Shown piece by piece: positions 8,081 to 17,177 of a stretch of DNA of 23,677 bases. Below the pieces are notes generated by a model. That model was not told the origin of the DNA. It saw only the letters and a list, made by a program, of their open reading frames with translations, and searched no databases. Positions within the stretch are counted from its first letter, which is position 1, and the number at the start of each line of letters is the position of its first letter. The DNA is from Bacteroidota bacterium (lineage in GTDB: Bacteria > Bacteroidota > Bacteroidia > Bacteroidales > Tenuifilaceae), in the NCBI GenBank assembly GCA_023406715.1, contig JAEXVC010000277.1, forward strand, positions 1 through 23,677. The letters run 5' to 3'. Both the position numbers and the translations under genes were made by a program.

Positions 8081-10417
8081 TTATACCTCAAGTCCAATAA
8101 CCAACACATCGTCAACTTGCTCAAAGTTTCCTTTCCACTTTTTGTAGAATGTGTCAATTATTTCTTGCTGTAGCAGAAGTGGATGAATCTCAATGGATGC
8201 TATTAAGTTTTGAAATTCAGTTCTTCCCATTTTTTTACGTTTAATACCGCTTAATTGGTCCGTATATCCATCGGTGTAAAAGTATAGTCTATCGTTGGAT
8301 TCTAACTCTATAATGTTGTTGGTAAAACTGGGTTGTACTGAGTTTGAACCGAACAATTTACCTACTTTAGTAAACTGAATATTTCCTTTCTTCCCAACAA
8401 TAAAATTCATATGGTTGCCGCAGTAAGTTAGAATTCTACTTGCCTTGTTATATTTGCAAACTAAGAAATCAACGCCTAACATTGAGTCAATTTCCGTGTT
8501 CGAACTCTTTTTGAATTCCTTGTATAGATAGTTCGATATTTGTTCCGGTTCGTAAAGGTTGTTTACCCCAACAGCATCTTTTAATAAGCTAATAGCCATA
8601 ACACTCATAAAGGCTCCTGCAACACCATGTCCGGTGCAGTCAGCCACGGCAAAAATTAAATCATTATTAATCTCCCAAGTCCAGTATAAATCTCCGCTAA
8701 CAATATCTTTAGGTTTAAAAATTATGAACTGATTCTTAAAGTATTTTTCGAAAACGCTTGCATTTGGCATGAGAGTTTGTTGAATAAGCGATGCGTACTC
8801 TAACCCTTCTGTCATACGCCTATTGATGCCCGATATTAAGTCGTTCTGCTTTTCAATTTGCTCGGTTTGAGTAAGTAATTCTTCCTTTTGTTGATTGAGT
8901 TCAATGTTTGTTGCTTCAAGTAAATCCCGTTGTGCCGATATTTCTTCTTTTTGTTGGGTTATTTCTGCATTTTTCTGGACCAAAAGGTTCTTATCCACTT
9001 TGAGTCTGTGAACGTAAAGCGATATTAAAAGAATAATTATTGCTCCAGAAACAATTATTGTAAGAAGTAAATGGGAGTAGGATTCCTGTTTCTTGAGTTT
9101 TAATGCGTTTAACTCATTATCCTTCGATAGCAGTGCAATTTCCTTTTCTTTCTGTTCAGTTTCGTACTCAATTTTAAGTTGGTCCAGTTTATTAAGATTC
9201 TCTAAACTTCTAAGGGAATCATCAAGAACCTTATACTTTTCCAGAAAGGATAAGGCTTCGGAATTCCTGTTGGTAGCCTTTGCAACGTTAAATAGTCCTT
9301 GATAGGAGTCCCTGAGCCATTCGTTTGAGCCAATTTTCTCGGACAACAGTATGCTTTTTTTGTAGAAACTTTCTGCCGTTGAGTATTTCTTCTGAATCAA
9401 ATTGGCCCGTCCTAAGTTTATGTACACCGCGGCTATTCCGTTATAGTTGCCACTCTGGGTAAGGGCATCAAGCGCTTGATTGAAGTAATCTATACCAGTT
9501 TTAACATCCTTAAGTTCTATGTATAGCAATCCTATGTTGTTGAGCGTCTTACCTATTTCGTCAATGTTGTTTTGTTTTTTGTCAATTTCCAATGATCTCA
9601 TAAACATTTCAAGGCTCTCGCTGTATTTACCTTGATTTTTTTTGCTTATGGCAATGTTATTGCATGCCTTGCCAACGCCTTGATTGCCATTTTCATTACT
9701 GACTTTTCTGTACAGTTCTAAAGCTTTGCTGTACATTTCAATTGCGTCGTCTAACTTTCCCTGCGAATCGTATATTAATCCAATATTATTGTAAGCATTT
9801 GCGACACCTAAGGTGTCTTTGAGTTTTTCCTTTATTTTTAAAGATTCATACAATTTTTCTGATGCTTTTTTCAGAATCCCTTTATTCCAATATATTCCAC
9901 CGAGAAGGTTCAAGCAGCTTGCAATGTTTTGTGTATCATTTAAATGTTGAAATTCAGATATTGCTTTTTCACCAAAAAAAATAGCGGTGTCAAACACTCC
10001 CATGTTGAGATACTCACCGGTAATAAATCTGTATGTATTTGCTTTAAGATGAGGGTTTGTGTTATTTTGCTCTAACTGGTTAAGTAATTCTTTGTGGTGC
10101 AACAATGCTTGTCTGAAATTTCCTCTCTTATAATTTAGAGTTGCTATTAAATGGGTTGCTCTTTGAGTTCCCTCTGTATAACTTATTGCTTTAAACCTTT
10201 GTATAATAACTTGAGCTATTGAATCTGTTTGAGTTAAGTTACGAAGTTTTCGCTCGTCTAATTTTTTTAGGATTTTGTTAAGTAAAACCGTATCAAACTT
10301 TGCATTACTAGTTTCAATTTTAATGCTATCAATTAATGAAAGATTATCCTGCGCAATCAGAGAGGTTGAAAGTAAACAGATAATTAAAATAACTATAGAT
10401 ATTTTCTTATTATGCAT
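8081..10417 (-). CDS. TPR sensor protein with SpoIIE-type PP2C serine phosphatase domain
   Basis: A 778-residue protein. In order: a signal peptide (about 1-22, ending LIAQ), six or more TPR repeats in the exported part (about 60-400, with NNIGLIYDSQGKLDDAIEMY-type units), a transmembrane helix near 448-472 (LLLTIIVSGAIIILLISLYV), a Gln/Glu/Lys-rich coiled coil (about 475-535) and a C-terminal PP2C domain. Phosphatase metal motifs are intact: DIVSGDLYW, ADCTGHGVAGAF, LYFYTDGYTD and the final DDVLVIGLEV. The layout suggests an outside-in sensor in which periplasmic TPRs control a cytoplasmic Ser/Thr phosphatase. Known relatives (SpoIIE, RsbU, SiaA) act on STAS or SiaC-type phosphoproteins; the DUF1987 protein at 2996-3376 is a candidate substrate, which is inference. 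No promoter box or Shine-Dalgarno was recognised. Confidence 0.92.
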   Translation of the reverse strand: MHNKKISIVILIICLLSTSLIAQDNLSLIDSIKIETSNAKFDTVLLNKILKKLDERKLRNLTQTDSIAQVIIQRFKAISYTEGTQRATHLIATLNYKRGNFRQALLHHKELLNQLEQNNTNPHLKANTYRFITGEYLNMGVFDTAIFFGEKAISEFQHLNDTQNIASCLNLLGGIYWNKGILKKASEKLYESLKIKEKLKDTLGVANAYNNIGLIYDSQGKLDDAIEMYSKALELYRKVSNENGNQGVGKACNNIAISKKNQGKYSESLEMFMRSLEIDKKQNNIDEIGKTLNNIGLLYIELKDVKTGIDYFNQALDALTQSGNYNGIAAVYINLGRANLIQKKYSTAESFYKKSILLSEKIGSNEWLRDSYQGLFNVAKATNRNSEALSFLEKYKVLDDSLRSLENLNKLDQLKIEYETEQKEKEIALLSKDNELNALKLKKQESYSHLLLTIIVSGAIIILLISLYVHRLKVDKNLLVQKNAEITQQKEEISAQRDLLEATNIELNQQKEELLTQTEQIEKQNDLISGINRRMTEGLEYASLIQQTLMPNASVFEKYFKNQFIIFKPKDIVSGDLYWTWEINNDLIFAVADCTGHGVAGAFMSVMAISLLKDAVGVNNLYEPEQISNYLYKEFKKSSNTEIDSMLGVDFLVCKYNKASRILTYCGNHMNFIVGKKGNIQFTKVGKLFGSNSVQPSFTNNIIELESNDRLYFYTDGYTDQLSGIKRKKMGRTEFQNLIASIEIHPLLLQQEIIDTFYKKWKGNFEQVDDVLVIGLEV

Positions 10418-10490
10418 CTCTTTATAGTATAGCGATTTGAATATGTTTGCGGACTAGATATTAACGTTTGAAAGTAATAAATTTAATTAA

Positions 10491-10518
10491 AAAAGGATGC
10501 TTATATGAGCATCCTTTT
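10491..10518 (-). terminator. Rho-independent terminator of dnaA
   Basis: Perfect 10-base arms AAAAGGATGC (10491-10500) and GCATCCTTTT (10509-10518) with an 8-base loop. On the minus strand the hairpin is followed by a run of Ts, 28 bases after the dnaA stop codon. It separates dnaA from the downstream phosphatase gene. Confidence 0.88.
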
Positions 10519-10545
10519 ATTAAATAACTTATGAACAAGGCTAAT

Positions 10546-11988
10546 TTAGTTATTATACTTCAATCGCTTCTCAATATCATCAATCTGACTCTTAAATCGT
10601 TTATCGGTATCCATTAGGTTGTTAACAGTTTTACATGCATGTAAAACTGTAGCATGGTCTTTACTGCCAATAATGCTGCCAATGGTCGATAACGATGACT
10701 TTGTAAGCCCCTTTGAGAAGTACATAGCTATTTGACGGGCCTGAACAATTTCCCTTTTTCGGGTTTTTGTTTGAAGAACGTCGGTTGGTAAGCCAAAATA
10801 CTCGCAAACAATTTTTTGGATGTAATCTATGGTGATATCTTTTCTGGTGTTTTTTACCAGCTTGTCAATCATTTCTGAAGCCAAATCAACCGTAATTTCC
10901 CTGTGGTTAAGGGTTGATTGGGCTAGCATTGAAATTAGCGCACCCTCAAGTTCCCTGATGTTCTGGGTAATGTTCGATGCTATATATTCGATAACATTAT
11001 TGGGGACTACAATTCCGTCGTTATAGATCTTACGTTTAAGAATCGAGATTCTAGTTTCAAAATCTGGCGATTGCAAATCGGCCGAAAGACCCCATTTGAA
11101 TCGAGATAACAAACGTTGCTCAAGCCCTTGTAGTTCAGCGGGAGGCTGATCCGATGTTAAAATTAACTGCTTGCCCGATTGATGGAGATGGTTGAATATG
11201 TGAAAGAAAGCATCTTGTGTTTTTTCTTTACCTGCAAACTCGTGAACATCATCCAGAATTAGCACATCTATCATTTGGTAGAAGTGCAAAAAATCGTTGA
11301 TATTGTTGTTCTTTATTAGCGCATCAACAAACTGTGTTTGAAATTTAACGGCATTTACGTAAAGAACGGTTTTTTCGGGGAACCGTTGTTTGGCTTCAAT
11401 ACCGATAGCTTGTGCTAAGTGCGTTTTCCCTAGACCTGAGTTTCCGTAGATGAATAAAGGGTTAAAGGCTGTTTTTCCTGGCGATTGAGCAACGGCTAAT
11501 CCTGCAGAGCGAGCAAGGCGGTTGCATTCGCCCTCAATAAAGTTGGCAAAGGTATATTCTGGGTTTAACTGAGGATCAACGTGTAGTTTCTTAATGCCAG
11601 GTATTACGAAAGGGTTTTTTATTTGCGATTCTTGAGTAGGCTGAACTGTTACGGGCTGGTTTTTGAGGTCAGTTTTATTCTGTGTTGGAAACTTTACAGT
11701 GTAAGGCTTGCTGCTGCTAAATCCATTGTGCTCCATAACCACGCTATATTCTAACTTAGCATCGTTACCGAGTTCCTTGCGTAGGGTTTTCCTTAATATG
11801 TCGATGTATTGCTCTTCGAGGTATTCATAGAAAAATGGGCTTGGCACCTGTATGGTTAATACATTTTTTTCTAGTTTTACCGGTATTATTGGCTCAAACC
11901 AAGTTTTGAAACTTACTGGAGTAACGTTATCCTTGATAATTTTCAAACAATTTTGCCAAACTTCTTTATAATCAACAGCCGTAAACAT
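10546..11988 (-). CDS. dnaA: Chromosomal replication initiator protein DnaA
   Basis: A 480-residue protein, normal for DnaA. Domain I spans about 1-85 (VWQNCLKIIKDNV, FKTWFEPI), a short linker follows, then the AAA+ domain III with Walker A GNSGLGKTHL near residue 185 and Walker B VLILDDVHEF near 240. The sensor/arginine finger segment reads LLSRFKWGL. Domain IV has the DNA-binding signature GSKDHATVLHACKTV. It binds DnaA boxes with ATP and opens the origin. The frame extends to a TTG at 11994, but ATG at 11988 (MFTAVDYKEVW) is the more likely start. No Shine-Dalgarno was seen. Walker B has DDVHEF in place of the common DDIQFL, a modest variation. Confidence 0.97.
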   Translation of the reverse strand: MFTAVDYKEVWQNCLKIIKDNVTPVSFKTWFEPIIPVKLEKNVLTIQVPSPFFYEYLEEQYIDILRKTLRKELGNDAKLEYSVVMEHNGFSSSKPYTVKFPTQNKTDLKNQPVTVQPTQESQIKNPFVIPGIKKLHVDPQLNPEYTFANFIEGECNRLARSAGLAVAQSPGKTAFNPLFIYGNSGLGKTHLAQAIGIEAKQRFPEKTVLYVNAVKFQTQFVDALIKNNNINDFLHFYQMIDVLILDDVHEFAGKEKTQDAFFHIFNHLHQSGKQLILTSDQPPAELQGLEQRLLSRFKWGLSADLQSPDFETRISILKRKIYNDGIVVPNNVIEYIASNITQNIRELEGALISMLAQSTLNHREITVDLASEMIDKLVKNTRKDITIDYIQKIVCEYFGLPTDVLQTKTRKREIVQARQIAMYFSKGLTKSSLSTIGSIIGSKDHATVLHACKTVNNLMDTDKRFKSQIDDIEKRLKYNN

Positions 11989-12319
11989 GTACAAATTTTT
12001 TTAGACTTTTTTTTAACCTTTTTTCAACATCAACAAAATTGTAATGAATTTTCCGAAAAAAAAACATGTTTTAGCCTTGAATTTTCATTTAACATTTTAA
12101 TGAGTTCAATATCACTTAAATAATTTTTCGCCATTCGTAAAAATTTTTTAAAATATTGATATATAGATAGTTACCCTGTTTATAACGTAAAAAATTGAAC
12201 ATTAAGGGATTGTAAATAAATCGTTAAACCAAAGGTTTACCGAATCGTTTTATAATCTCCAATGTAATTGGTAGTTATATTTATGTGTTTGATAATTAAG
12301 TTATTGAGAAAAAGGTGAT
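11989..12319. other. AT-rich spacer upstream of dnaA
   Basis: 331 bases without a supported gene, rich in A and T homopolymer runs. I looked for DnaA boxes (TTATCCACA and near forms) on both strands and found none, so there is no support for an origin here. It holds one perfect inverted repeat (12225-12239) downstream of the MCE gene. No clear TAnnTTTG box precedes dnaA. Confidence 0.6.
12225..12239. repeat. Small perfect inverted repeat after the MCE gene
   Basis: TAAACC (12225-12230), AAA, GGTTTA (12234-12239). It lies about 80 bases beyond the stop of the minus-strand MCE gene and 237 bases before dnaA. It could be a weak terminator or an operator; the stem is short and has no clean T-run. 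Confidence 0.35.
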
Positions 12320-13312
12320 TTACTTAACCTTTTCTTCGATGTATTTGGTTCGGCTTAGGTCAATTATTGAGAAATTAACATAACGTTTAGGATTGTTTTT
12401 CATATCCTTTATTAGTAAGTCAAGACCCCTAGATGCGCTTTCGAGGTTGTTGTAAAGCGTATCGTTGTTAACCAAATTGCCCAGAGTTCCTTCACCCGAG
12501 TTGATTTTAAGCAGAATGGAGTTCAAATCCTTCATAGATGCATCAAGTCTGGCCATTGTCTGTACAATATTAACTTTTGCCAACGAATCGCTCACCGATG
12601 AAAAATTCTTGATAATATTGCTTAACTCTTTGTTGTTTTTCTTAAGGTTACTGCTGATAGATTCTACATTGTTAAAAATATTACGGAGCGAACCGTTGGG
12701 GTTGTTCAGCATTGTATCAATGGCTGCAGTGCTTCTATTTACATTATAAAGGGTTTTATTCAGATTTTCAATTCCTTGGGAAAGTTGATCTCTATTTTTC
12801 TCATTAAATACTTCGGTGAATACTTTAAGCGAGTTTTCAATTTCAACCATCAGGCTTTCGGCCTTTTCCTTAACAGGAATCATTTGACTACTTAGTTGAT
12901 GTATAAGTCCAATCTCAATAGCAGTAGGAAGTGTGTCTCCGGGCTGATAGTATTCAGTGTCTGGACTAACCTCTAATTTTATAGCCTTTCCGCCCATAAT
13001 GTCAGCGCTAATTAGTTTGGCAACTGTTTTGCGGGGTATTTCGTACTTTTTGCCTATAAGTAGAGTTACAAGGAACTTTCCGGAACTAACGTCTTTAAAT
13101 TCAATGTTTTTTACTAGTCCAACTTTAAATCCATTAATTAGCACATCGTTGGTGTTTTCTAATCCATCGATAGAGGTAAAAACCGCATAGTATACATTAT
13201 TTGAACTAAATATATTTTTCCCTTTCAGAAAGTTTATGCCCCAAAACATTGCAAATAGGCATAAGGCTGCAAAAATTCCAATCTTGGTTTCTTTTGTTAT
13301 TTTGATGTTCAT
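12320..13312 (-). CDS. MCE/MlaD family lipid-transport substrate-binding protein
   Basis: A 330-residue protein from ATG at 13312; the frame also reaches a TTG at 13321 but the ATG fits the usual N-terminus (MNIKITKETKIGIF). Seen: one N-terminal membrane helix (about 10-27, ending INFLKG), an MCE domain (about 37-115, with GLENTNDVLINGFKVGLVKNIEF and the IMGGKAIKLEV strand), then a long helical region with repeated Asn/Ser/Leu heptads. Family knowledge: MCE proteins are anchored in the inner membrane and carry lipids across the periplasm with an ABC permease and ATPase. No such partners are encoded in this window. It follows the amidase gene by 14 bases, so the two are probably cotranscribed. 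Confidence 0.92.
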   Translation of the reverse strand: MNIKITKETKIGIFAALCLFAMFWGINFLKGKNIFSSNNVYYAVFTSIDGLENTNDVLINGFKVGLVKNIEFKDVSSGKFLVTLLIGKKYEIPRKTVAKLISADIMGGKAIKLEVSPDTEYYQPGDTLPTAIEIGLIHQLSSQMIPVKEKAESLMVEIENSLKVFTEVFNEKNRDQLSQGIENLNKTLYNVNRSTAAIDTMLNNPNGSLRNIFNNVESISSNLKKNNKELSNIIKNFSSVSDSLAKVNIVQTMARLDASMKDLNSILLKINSGEGTLGNLVNNDTLYNNLESASRGLDLLIKDMKNNPKRYVNFSIIDLSRTKYIEEKVK

Positions 13313-13326
13313 TTTGTTCAAGTATT

Positions 13327-14508
13327 TTATTGGACCTGATTATTTGTGGTTTCTTTAATTGCAATATCAATAGGTATGGGATTGCCATTTTTTAGTGCAA
13401 TTATAAATGCATCGGGATAGATTTTTTTAATTTCTTGGCAATACGCTAAAATATCGTTATAAGAACTGGTGTTCCCTGCACAATACTTGTAAACCCCATT
13501 GGCCTCTATCTCATATATATCTTTTAGATTGCTAAAGTGGTTCGAATCGGAGGTTAACTTCTTAGAGGATACCAAAAATTGAACTTTAAAAGAAACAGAA
13601 GAGGATGATTTTTGGTTATCCCAGCTAGTATTGATCTGTGTAGGTTCTTTATTAACGCTATTCTGAAGTGTATGTTTAAATTGATTTTTAGCTGCAATAT
13701 CATTTCTTTCGTCAATATTTCTTTTATACTCTTTAAATGCTCTGAAAATTGATGAAGAAATATGCTCTTGGCCTTCAGCGGAGTTAAGGTAAAGTTCTTC
13801 CTTAGGATGGCTTAAGTAGCCTACTTCAACAAGTACGCTGGGCATTGATGTTTTCCATAGTACAAGAAATCCTGCTTGTCTAACTCCTCTATCCTTTCTG
13901 TTAGCTCTTTCTCTAAAATCAGTTTGAATAAGGTTTGCAAAGTTTAGGCTTTGGTCAAGGTGGGCATTTTGTAACATTGAAAAAATGATAAAAGATTCAG
14001 ATGAATTGGGATCGTAACCTTCGTACTTTGTTGAATAATCATCCTCGTATGTAATAACAGCATTTTCACGCATAGCAACATCAAGGTTATCGTTGGAGCG
14101 GTGTAGCCCCATCACGTAGGTTTCTGTTCCTATAGGAGAATTCCTTTCAGTTGCATTACAATGTATAGAAATAAAAAGGTCGGCTCCAGCATCATTTGCA
14201 ATTTTACTTCGTTCATCTAATGGTATAAAAGTATCATCCTTGCGGGTATAAATAATTTTAATGCTCGGAAAGTTCTTCTCAATATAAGAGCCTAGTTTTA
14301 GCGCAATTTTAAGTGTGATGTCTTTTTCCTTACTAATTCGTCCAACAGTGCCAGGGTCTTTGCCTCCATGGCCAGCATCAATCACAATTTTTCTAATATC
14401 ATAATTCTCTGAACTCTGGCAAAAACTCAGATTGCTTTCAAACATCAGCAATAAAACCAAAAAAGCGTTAATTTTTGAAAAAAATGTTATAGTAATTGGC
14501 ATCTTCAT
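13327..14508 (-). CDS. N-acetylmuramoyl-L-alanine amidase (Amidase_3 family)
   Basis: A 393-residue exported protein from ATG at 14508 (MKMPITITFF); another ATG lies at 14502 and the frame extends to TTG at 14547, which adds an improbable tail before the signal peptide. The signal peptide ends near SFCQ. The zinc ligands and catalytic Glu of the AmiC-type domain are present: His in VIDAGHGGKDPG, Glu in SKEKDITLKIA, His in FISIHCNA and Glu in SVLVEVGYLS. It cleaves the amide bond between MurNAc and the stem peptide during division or remodelling. The last 90 or so residues (FKVQFLVSS, the repeated Lys-Tyr/Ser-Tyr pattern, AFIIALKNG) look like a SPOR-type peptidoglycan-binding domain. It leads a two-gene unit with the MCE protein and is divergent from lptD. 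Confidence 0.93.
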   Translation of the reverse strand: MKMPITITFFSKINAFLVLLLMFESNLSFCQSSENYDIRKIVIDAGHGGKDPGTVGRISKEKDITLKIALKLGSYIEKNFPSIKIIYTRKDDTFIPLDERSKIANDAGADLFISIHCNATERNSPIGTETYVMGLHRSNDNLDVAMRENAVITYEDDYSTKYEGYDPNSSESFIIFSMLQNAHLDQSLNFANLIQTDFRERANRKDRGVRQAGFLVLWKTSMPSVLVEVGYLSHPKEELYLNSAEGQEHISSSIFRAFKEYKRNIDERNDIAAKNQFKHTLQNSVNKEPTQINTSWDNQKSSSSVSFKVQFLVSSKKLTSDSNHFSNLKDIYEIEANGVYKYCAGNTSSYNDILAYCQEIKKIYPDAFIIALKNGNPIPIDIAIKETTNNQVQ

Positions 14509-14532
14509 CCTAAACTTTTTGAAATTTTTAAG

Positions 14533-14540
14533 TAGTTTTG
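14533..14540 (+). promoter_or_regulatory. Candidate -7 box of lptD
   Basis: TAGTTTTG matches TAnnTTTG on the plus strand, 33 bases before the TTG at 14574. It overlaps the other possible lptD start (TTG at 14538), which argues for the inner start. No proper -33 element was found. Confidence 0.4.
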
Positions 14541-14556
14541 GGCTCAATTTCGATTA

Positions 14557-14564
14557 CAAAAATA
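14557..14564 (-). promoter_or_regulatory. Candidate -7 box of the amidase-MCE unit
   Basis: On the minus strand TATTTTTG is an exact TAnnTTTG match, about 48 bases before the amidase ATG at 14508. It sits on the far side of the lptD box, so the two promoters would overlap face to face. Confidence 0.4.
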
Positions 14565-14573
14565 CGACTAAAA

Positions 14574-17159
14574 TTGCATTTCAGATTACTATTTTTTCTT
14601 ATAATTATTAACCACGCTGTAGGTTTTGCTAACAGTGGGGTGTTTTTATCCTCAATAATCAAACCAACTTATCAACTAGCAGATACCGTTAATACTAAGG
14701 ATACGGTTCAAAACAAAACAAAAGAACCCCCAATAGATAATCCCATTTTCACCAACGCCGAAGATTCCATAATTTATTCCATTGATGGAAAAACAGCATT
14801 TTTGTATGGTAATGCTATCGTAACATATCAGAATCTTGAGTTAAAAGCAAACTACATTGAGTTTGATATGGAGAAGAAGGAGGTATTTGCAAGGGGTACA
14901 CCAGATAGCACAGGAAAAATTGTTGGAAGGCCGGTTTTTAAGGAGGGAAGCCAGAATTTTGAGATGGATAGTATTCATTATAATTTTGATTCTAAGCGAG
15001 CCAAAATCACTGGGGTAGTTACCGAACAGTCTGGAGGGTATATGCATAGTGAGGTAACTAAGAAAATGGAGAATGATGTTGTGAACATGATGCACGGGAA
15101 GTATACAACCTGCGATGCTCCTCACCCTCATTTCTACTTGGCAATAACCAAAGGCAAAATGATTCCTGATAAAAAAATTATTTCTGGCCCAGCGTATTTG
15201 GTTATAGAGGATGTTCCTTTTCCGTTAATTATTCCATTTGGGTTTTTCCCTAATACCCGAAAACGTGCTGCTGGGCTATTATTGCCAGAGTATGGAGAGG
15301 AAAATAACCGAGGCCTATTCCTAAGAGGAGGGGGATTCTATTTCGGAATGGGTGATTATATGGATGAAAAGATTACAGGCGATTTCTACTCTAAAGGATC
15401 GTGGGGATTAAGAAGTCAAACGAACTATAGGTTAAGGTATAAGTTTTCTGGAAGTTTGAATATTGAGACCTCGTCAATTGTTACTAGTGAGAGAGATTTA
15501 CCCGACTATGCTAAAACAAACTCATACTGGATTCGGTGGAACCATACTCAAGATCAAAAGGCTCATCCTAATTCAACCTTCCAGGCGAGTGTGAATTTTG
15601 GTTCATCAAATCATAACCGTTATAATGCAACAAGTTTAAATACCGCCCTGTCAAATCAATTTAACTCCAGTATCTCTTACTCTAAGGTTTGGCTAGGAAC
15701 ACCGTTTAGTTTAAGCACATCGTTAAACCATTCTCAGAATAACCGGGATTCTATTGTAAATTTAGGCTTTCCAAAAGTTTCGTTTAATATGACAAGAATT
15801 TATCCGTTTAAACGAAAGAATGCGTTGGGTTCAGGTGCTTGGTACGAAAAGATTGGGTTAAGTTTAAGGACTGAACTTGATAATAGGGTTTCTGTAAAAG
15901 AGTATAACTTGTTTAAGCCGTCCGTACTGGATAGTATGCAGAATGGTATGAAACACGATATTCCAGTTTCAACATCATTTAACCTTTTAAAATATGTAAC
16001 GGTTAGCCCTGGAGTAAATTATTCAGAATATTGGTACTTAAGTACTATAAGAAAGGAGTGGGATGCTGATTTAAAAAAAGTGGTTGTTGACACCGTTAGA
16101 GGTTTTGAGCGTGCTTATCAGTATGGAACCTCAGTATCTATGAGTTCAAAGGTATATGGTACTTTTCAGTTTAGCAAAACATCAAAGGTTCAGGCCATTA
16201 GGCATGTTATCTCTCCTTCGGTTTCATTAAGTTATCGTCCGGATTTTTCTGACCCTCGCTATGGATTTTACAAGCAGGTGCAAAAGGATACCTCTGGTAA
16301 TTTTGAAAAATACTCAATTTTTAGTCAGGGAGTCTATGGAGGGCCACAAGGAGGAAGATCTGGATCTATTAATTTCTCTCTAAACAATATACTGGAAATG
16401 AAAGTCCTATCTCCAAAGGATACGGCAAATCCAATTAGCAAAATCAAAATATTGGAGGGTTTAAGTTTTAACACATCCTATAATTTATTGGCCGACTCAC
16501 TTAATTGGGCACCAATAACCGTGAGCGGAAGAACAAGTTTGTTCGATAAAGTAAATATTAACTTTGCTGGAGCATTCGATTTGTACACCCTTGATCTTAG
16601 TGGGAATAGGTGTAATACCTACGAGTACAATAAATCTGGAAGATTTGCTCGCTTCACAGGTGGAAGTGTTGGTTTAGATTTTTCGCTTAATAGTTCAAAA
16701 TCGGGTAGTGGTTCGTCAGGAATGGGTAATGAGGGAACGCCTTCAGGTTTGCCCTTAGGTACATCGCCCGATGGTTCTAATTTCGGGGAGTCTATGGGGA
16801 CTCAGTATGGTATGAATTATGTGGATTTTAATGTGCCTTGGAATTTGAGGTTTAGCTATAATCTTACTTATTCTAAACCAAAGTATGAATCGAGTGTAGT
16901 TCAGACATTAAGTTTTTCTGGCGACATAAGTTTAACCCCGAAGTGGAAAATAGGGTTTAGTTCTGGGTACGACTTTAAAAACAAGCAGTTAACAACCACA
17001 TCTATTAACTTTTACAGAGATCTTCATTGCTGGGATATGCGTATGACAGTGATTCCTTTAGGTTTCTATAAGAGTTTTAGTTTCCAGATTAATGTTAAAT
17101 CAGCTATTCTTCAGGATTTAAAATATACCAAGAGAGATCATTACCTTGATAACCTTTAA
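14574..17159 (+). CDS. lptD: LPS-assembly outer-membrane protein LptD
   Basis: A large exported protein (861 residues from TTG at 14574; 873 if the TTG at 14538 is used). No in-frame ATG exists before the signal peptide: an upstream TAA at 14529 closes the frame. The inner TTG gives a clean signal sequence (MHFRLLFFLIIINHAVGFA) after a promoter-like box. Seen: an OstA/LptA-like N-terminal domain with repeated beta strands (GNAIVTYQNLELKANYIEFD, ARGTPDSTGKIVG), the conserved IPFGFFPN motif and then a long beta-barrel region with alternating aromatic strands and a C-terminal barrel end. It receives LPS from the periplasmic LptA bridge and inserts it into the outer leaflet. It is cotranscribed with ridA, 18 bases downstream. 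A Gly/Ser-rich loop occurs near residues 710-750. Confidence 0.9.
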   Translation: MHFRLLFFLIIINHAVGFANSGVFLSSIIKPTYQLADTVNTKDTVQNKTKEPPIDNPIFTNAEDSIIYSIDGKTAFLYGNAIVTYQNLELKANYIEFDMEKKEVFARGTPDSTGKIVGRPVFKEGSQNFEMDSIHYNFDSKRAKITGVVTEQSGGYMHSEVTKKMENDVVNMMHGKYTTCDAPHPHFYLAITKGKMIPDKKIISGPAYLVIEDVPFPLIIPFGFFPNTRKRAAGLLLPEYGEENNRGLFLRGGGFYFGMGDYMDEKITGDFYSKGSWGLRSQTNYRLRYKFSGSLNIETSSIVTSERDLPDYAKTNSYWIRWNHTQDQKAHPNSTFQASVNFGSSNHNRYNATSLNTALSNQFNSSISYSKVWLGTPFSLSTSLNHSQNNRDSIVNLGFPKVSFNMTRIYPFKRKNALGSGAWYEKIGLSLRTELDNRVSVKEYNLFKPSVLDSMQNGMKHDIPVSTSFNLLKYVTVSPGVNYSEYWYLSTIRKEWDADLKKVVVDTVRGFERAYQYGTSVSMSSKVYGTFQFSKTSKVQAIRHVISPSVSLSYRPDFSDPRYGFYKQVQKDTSGNFEKYSIFSQGVYGGPQGGRSGSINFSLNNILEMKVLSPKDTANPISKIKILEGLSFNTSYNLLADSLNWAPITVSGRTSLFDKVNINFAGAFDLYTLDLSGNRCNTYEYNKSGRFARFTGGSVGLDFSLNSSKSGSGSSGMGNEGTPSGLPLGTSPDGSNFGESMGTQYGMNYVDFNVPWNLRFSYNLTYSKPKYESSVVQTLSFSGDISLTPKWKIGFSSGYDFKNKQLTTTSINFYRDLHCWDMRMTVIPLGFYKSFSFQINVKSAILQDLKYTKRDHYLDNL

Positions 17160-17177
17160 TGAATAAATCGTTAAGAT

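Noticed and set aside
11989..12319. Replication origin beside dnaA
   Set aside because: The spacer is AT-rich, but I found no DnaA boxes on either strand. A lone TTATCCACT at 8991-8999 lies inside the phosphatase gene and is isolated.
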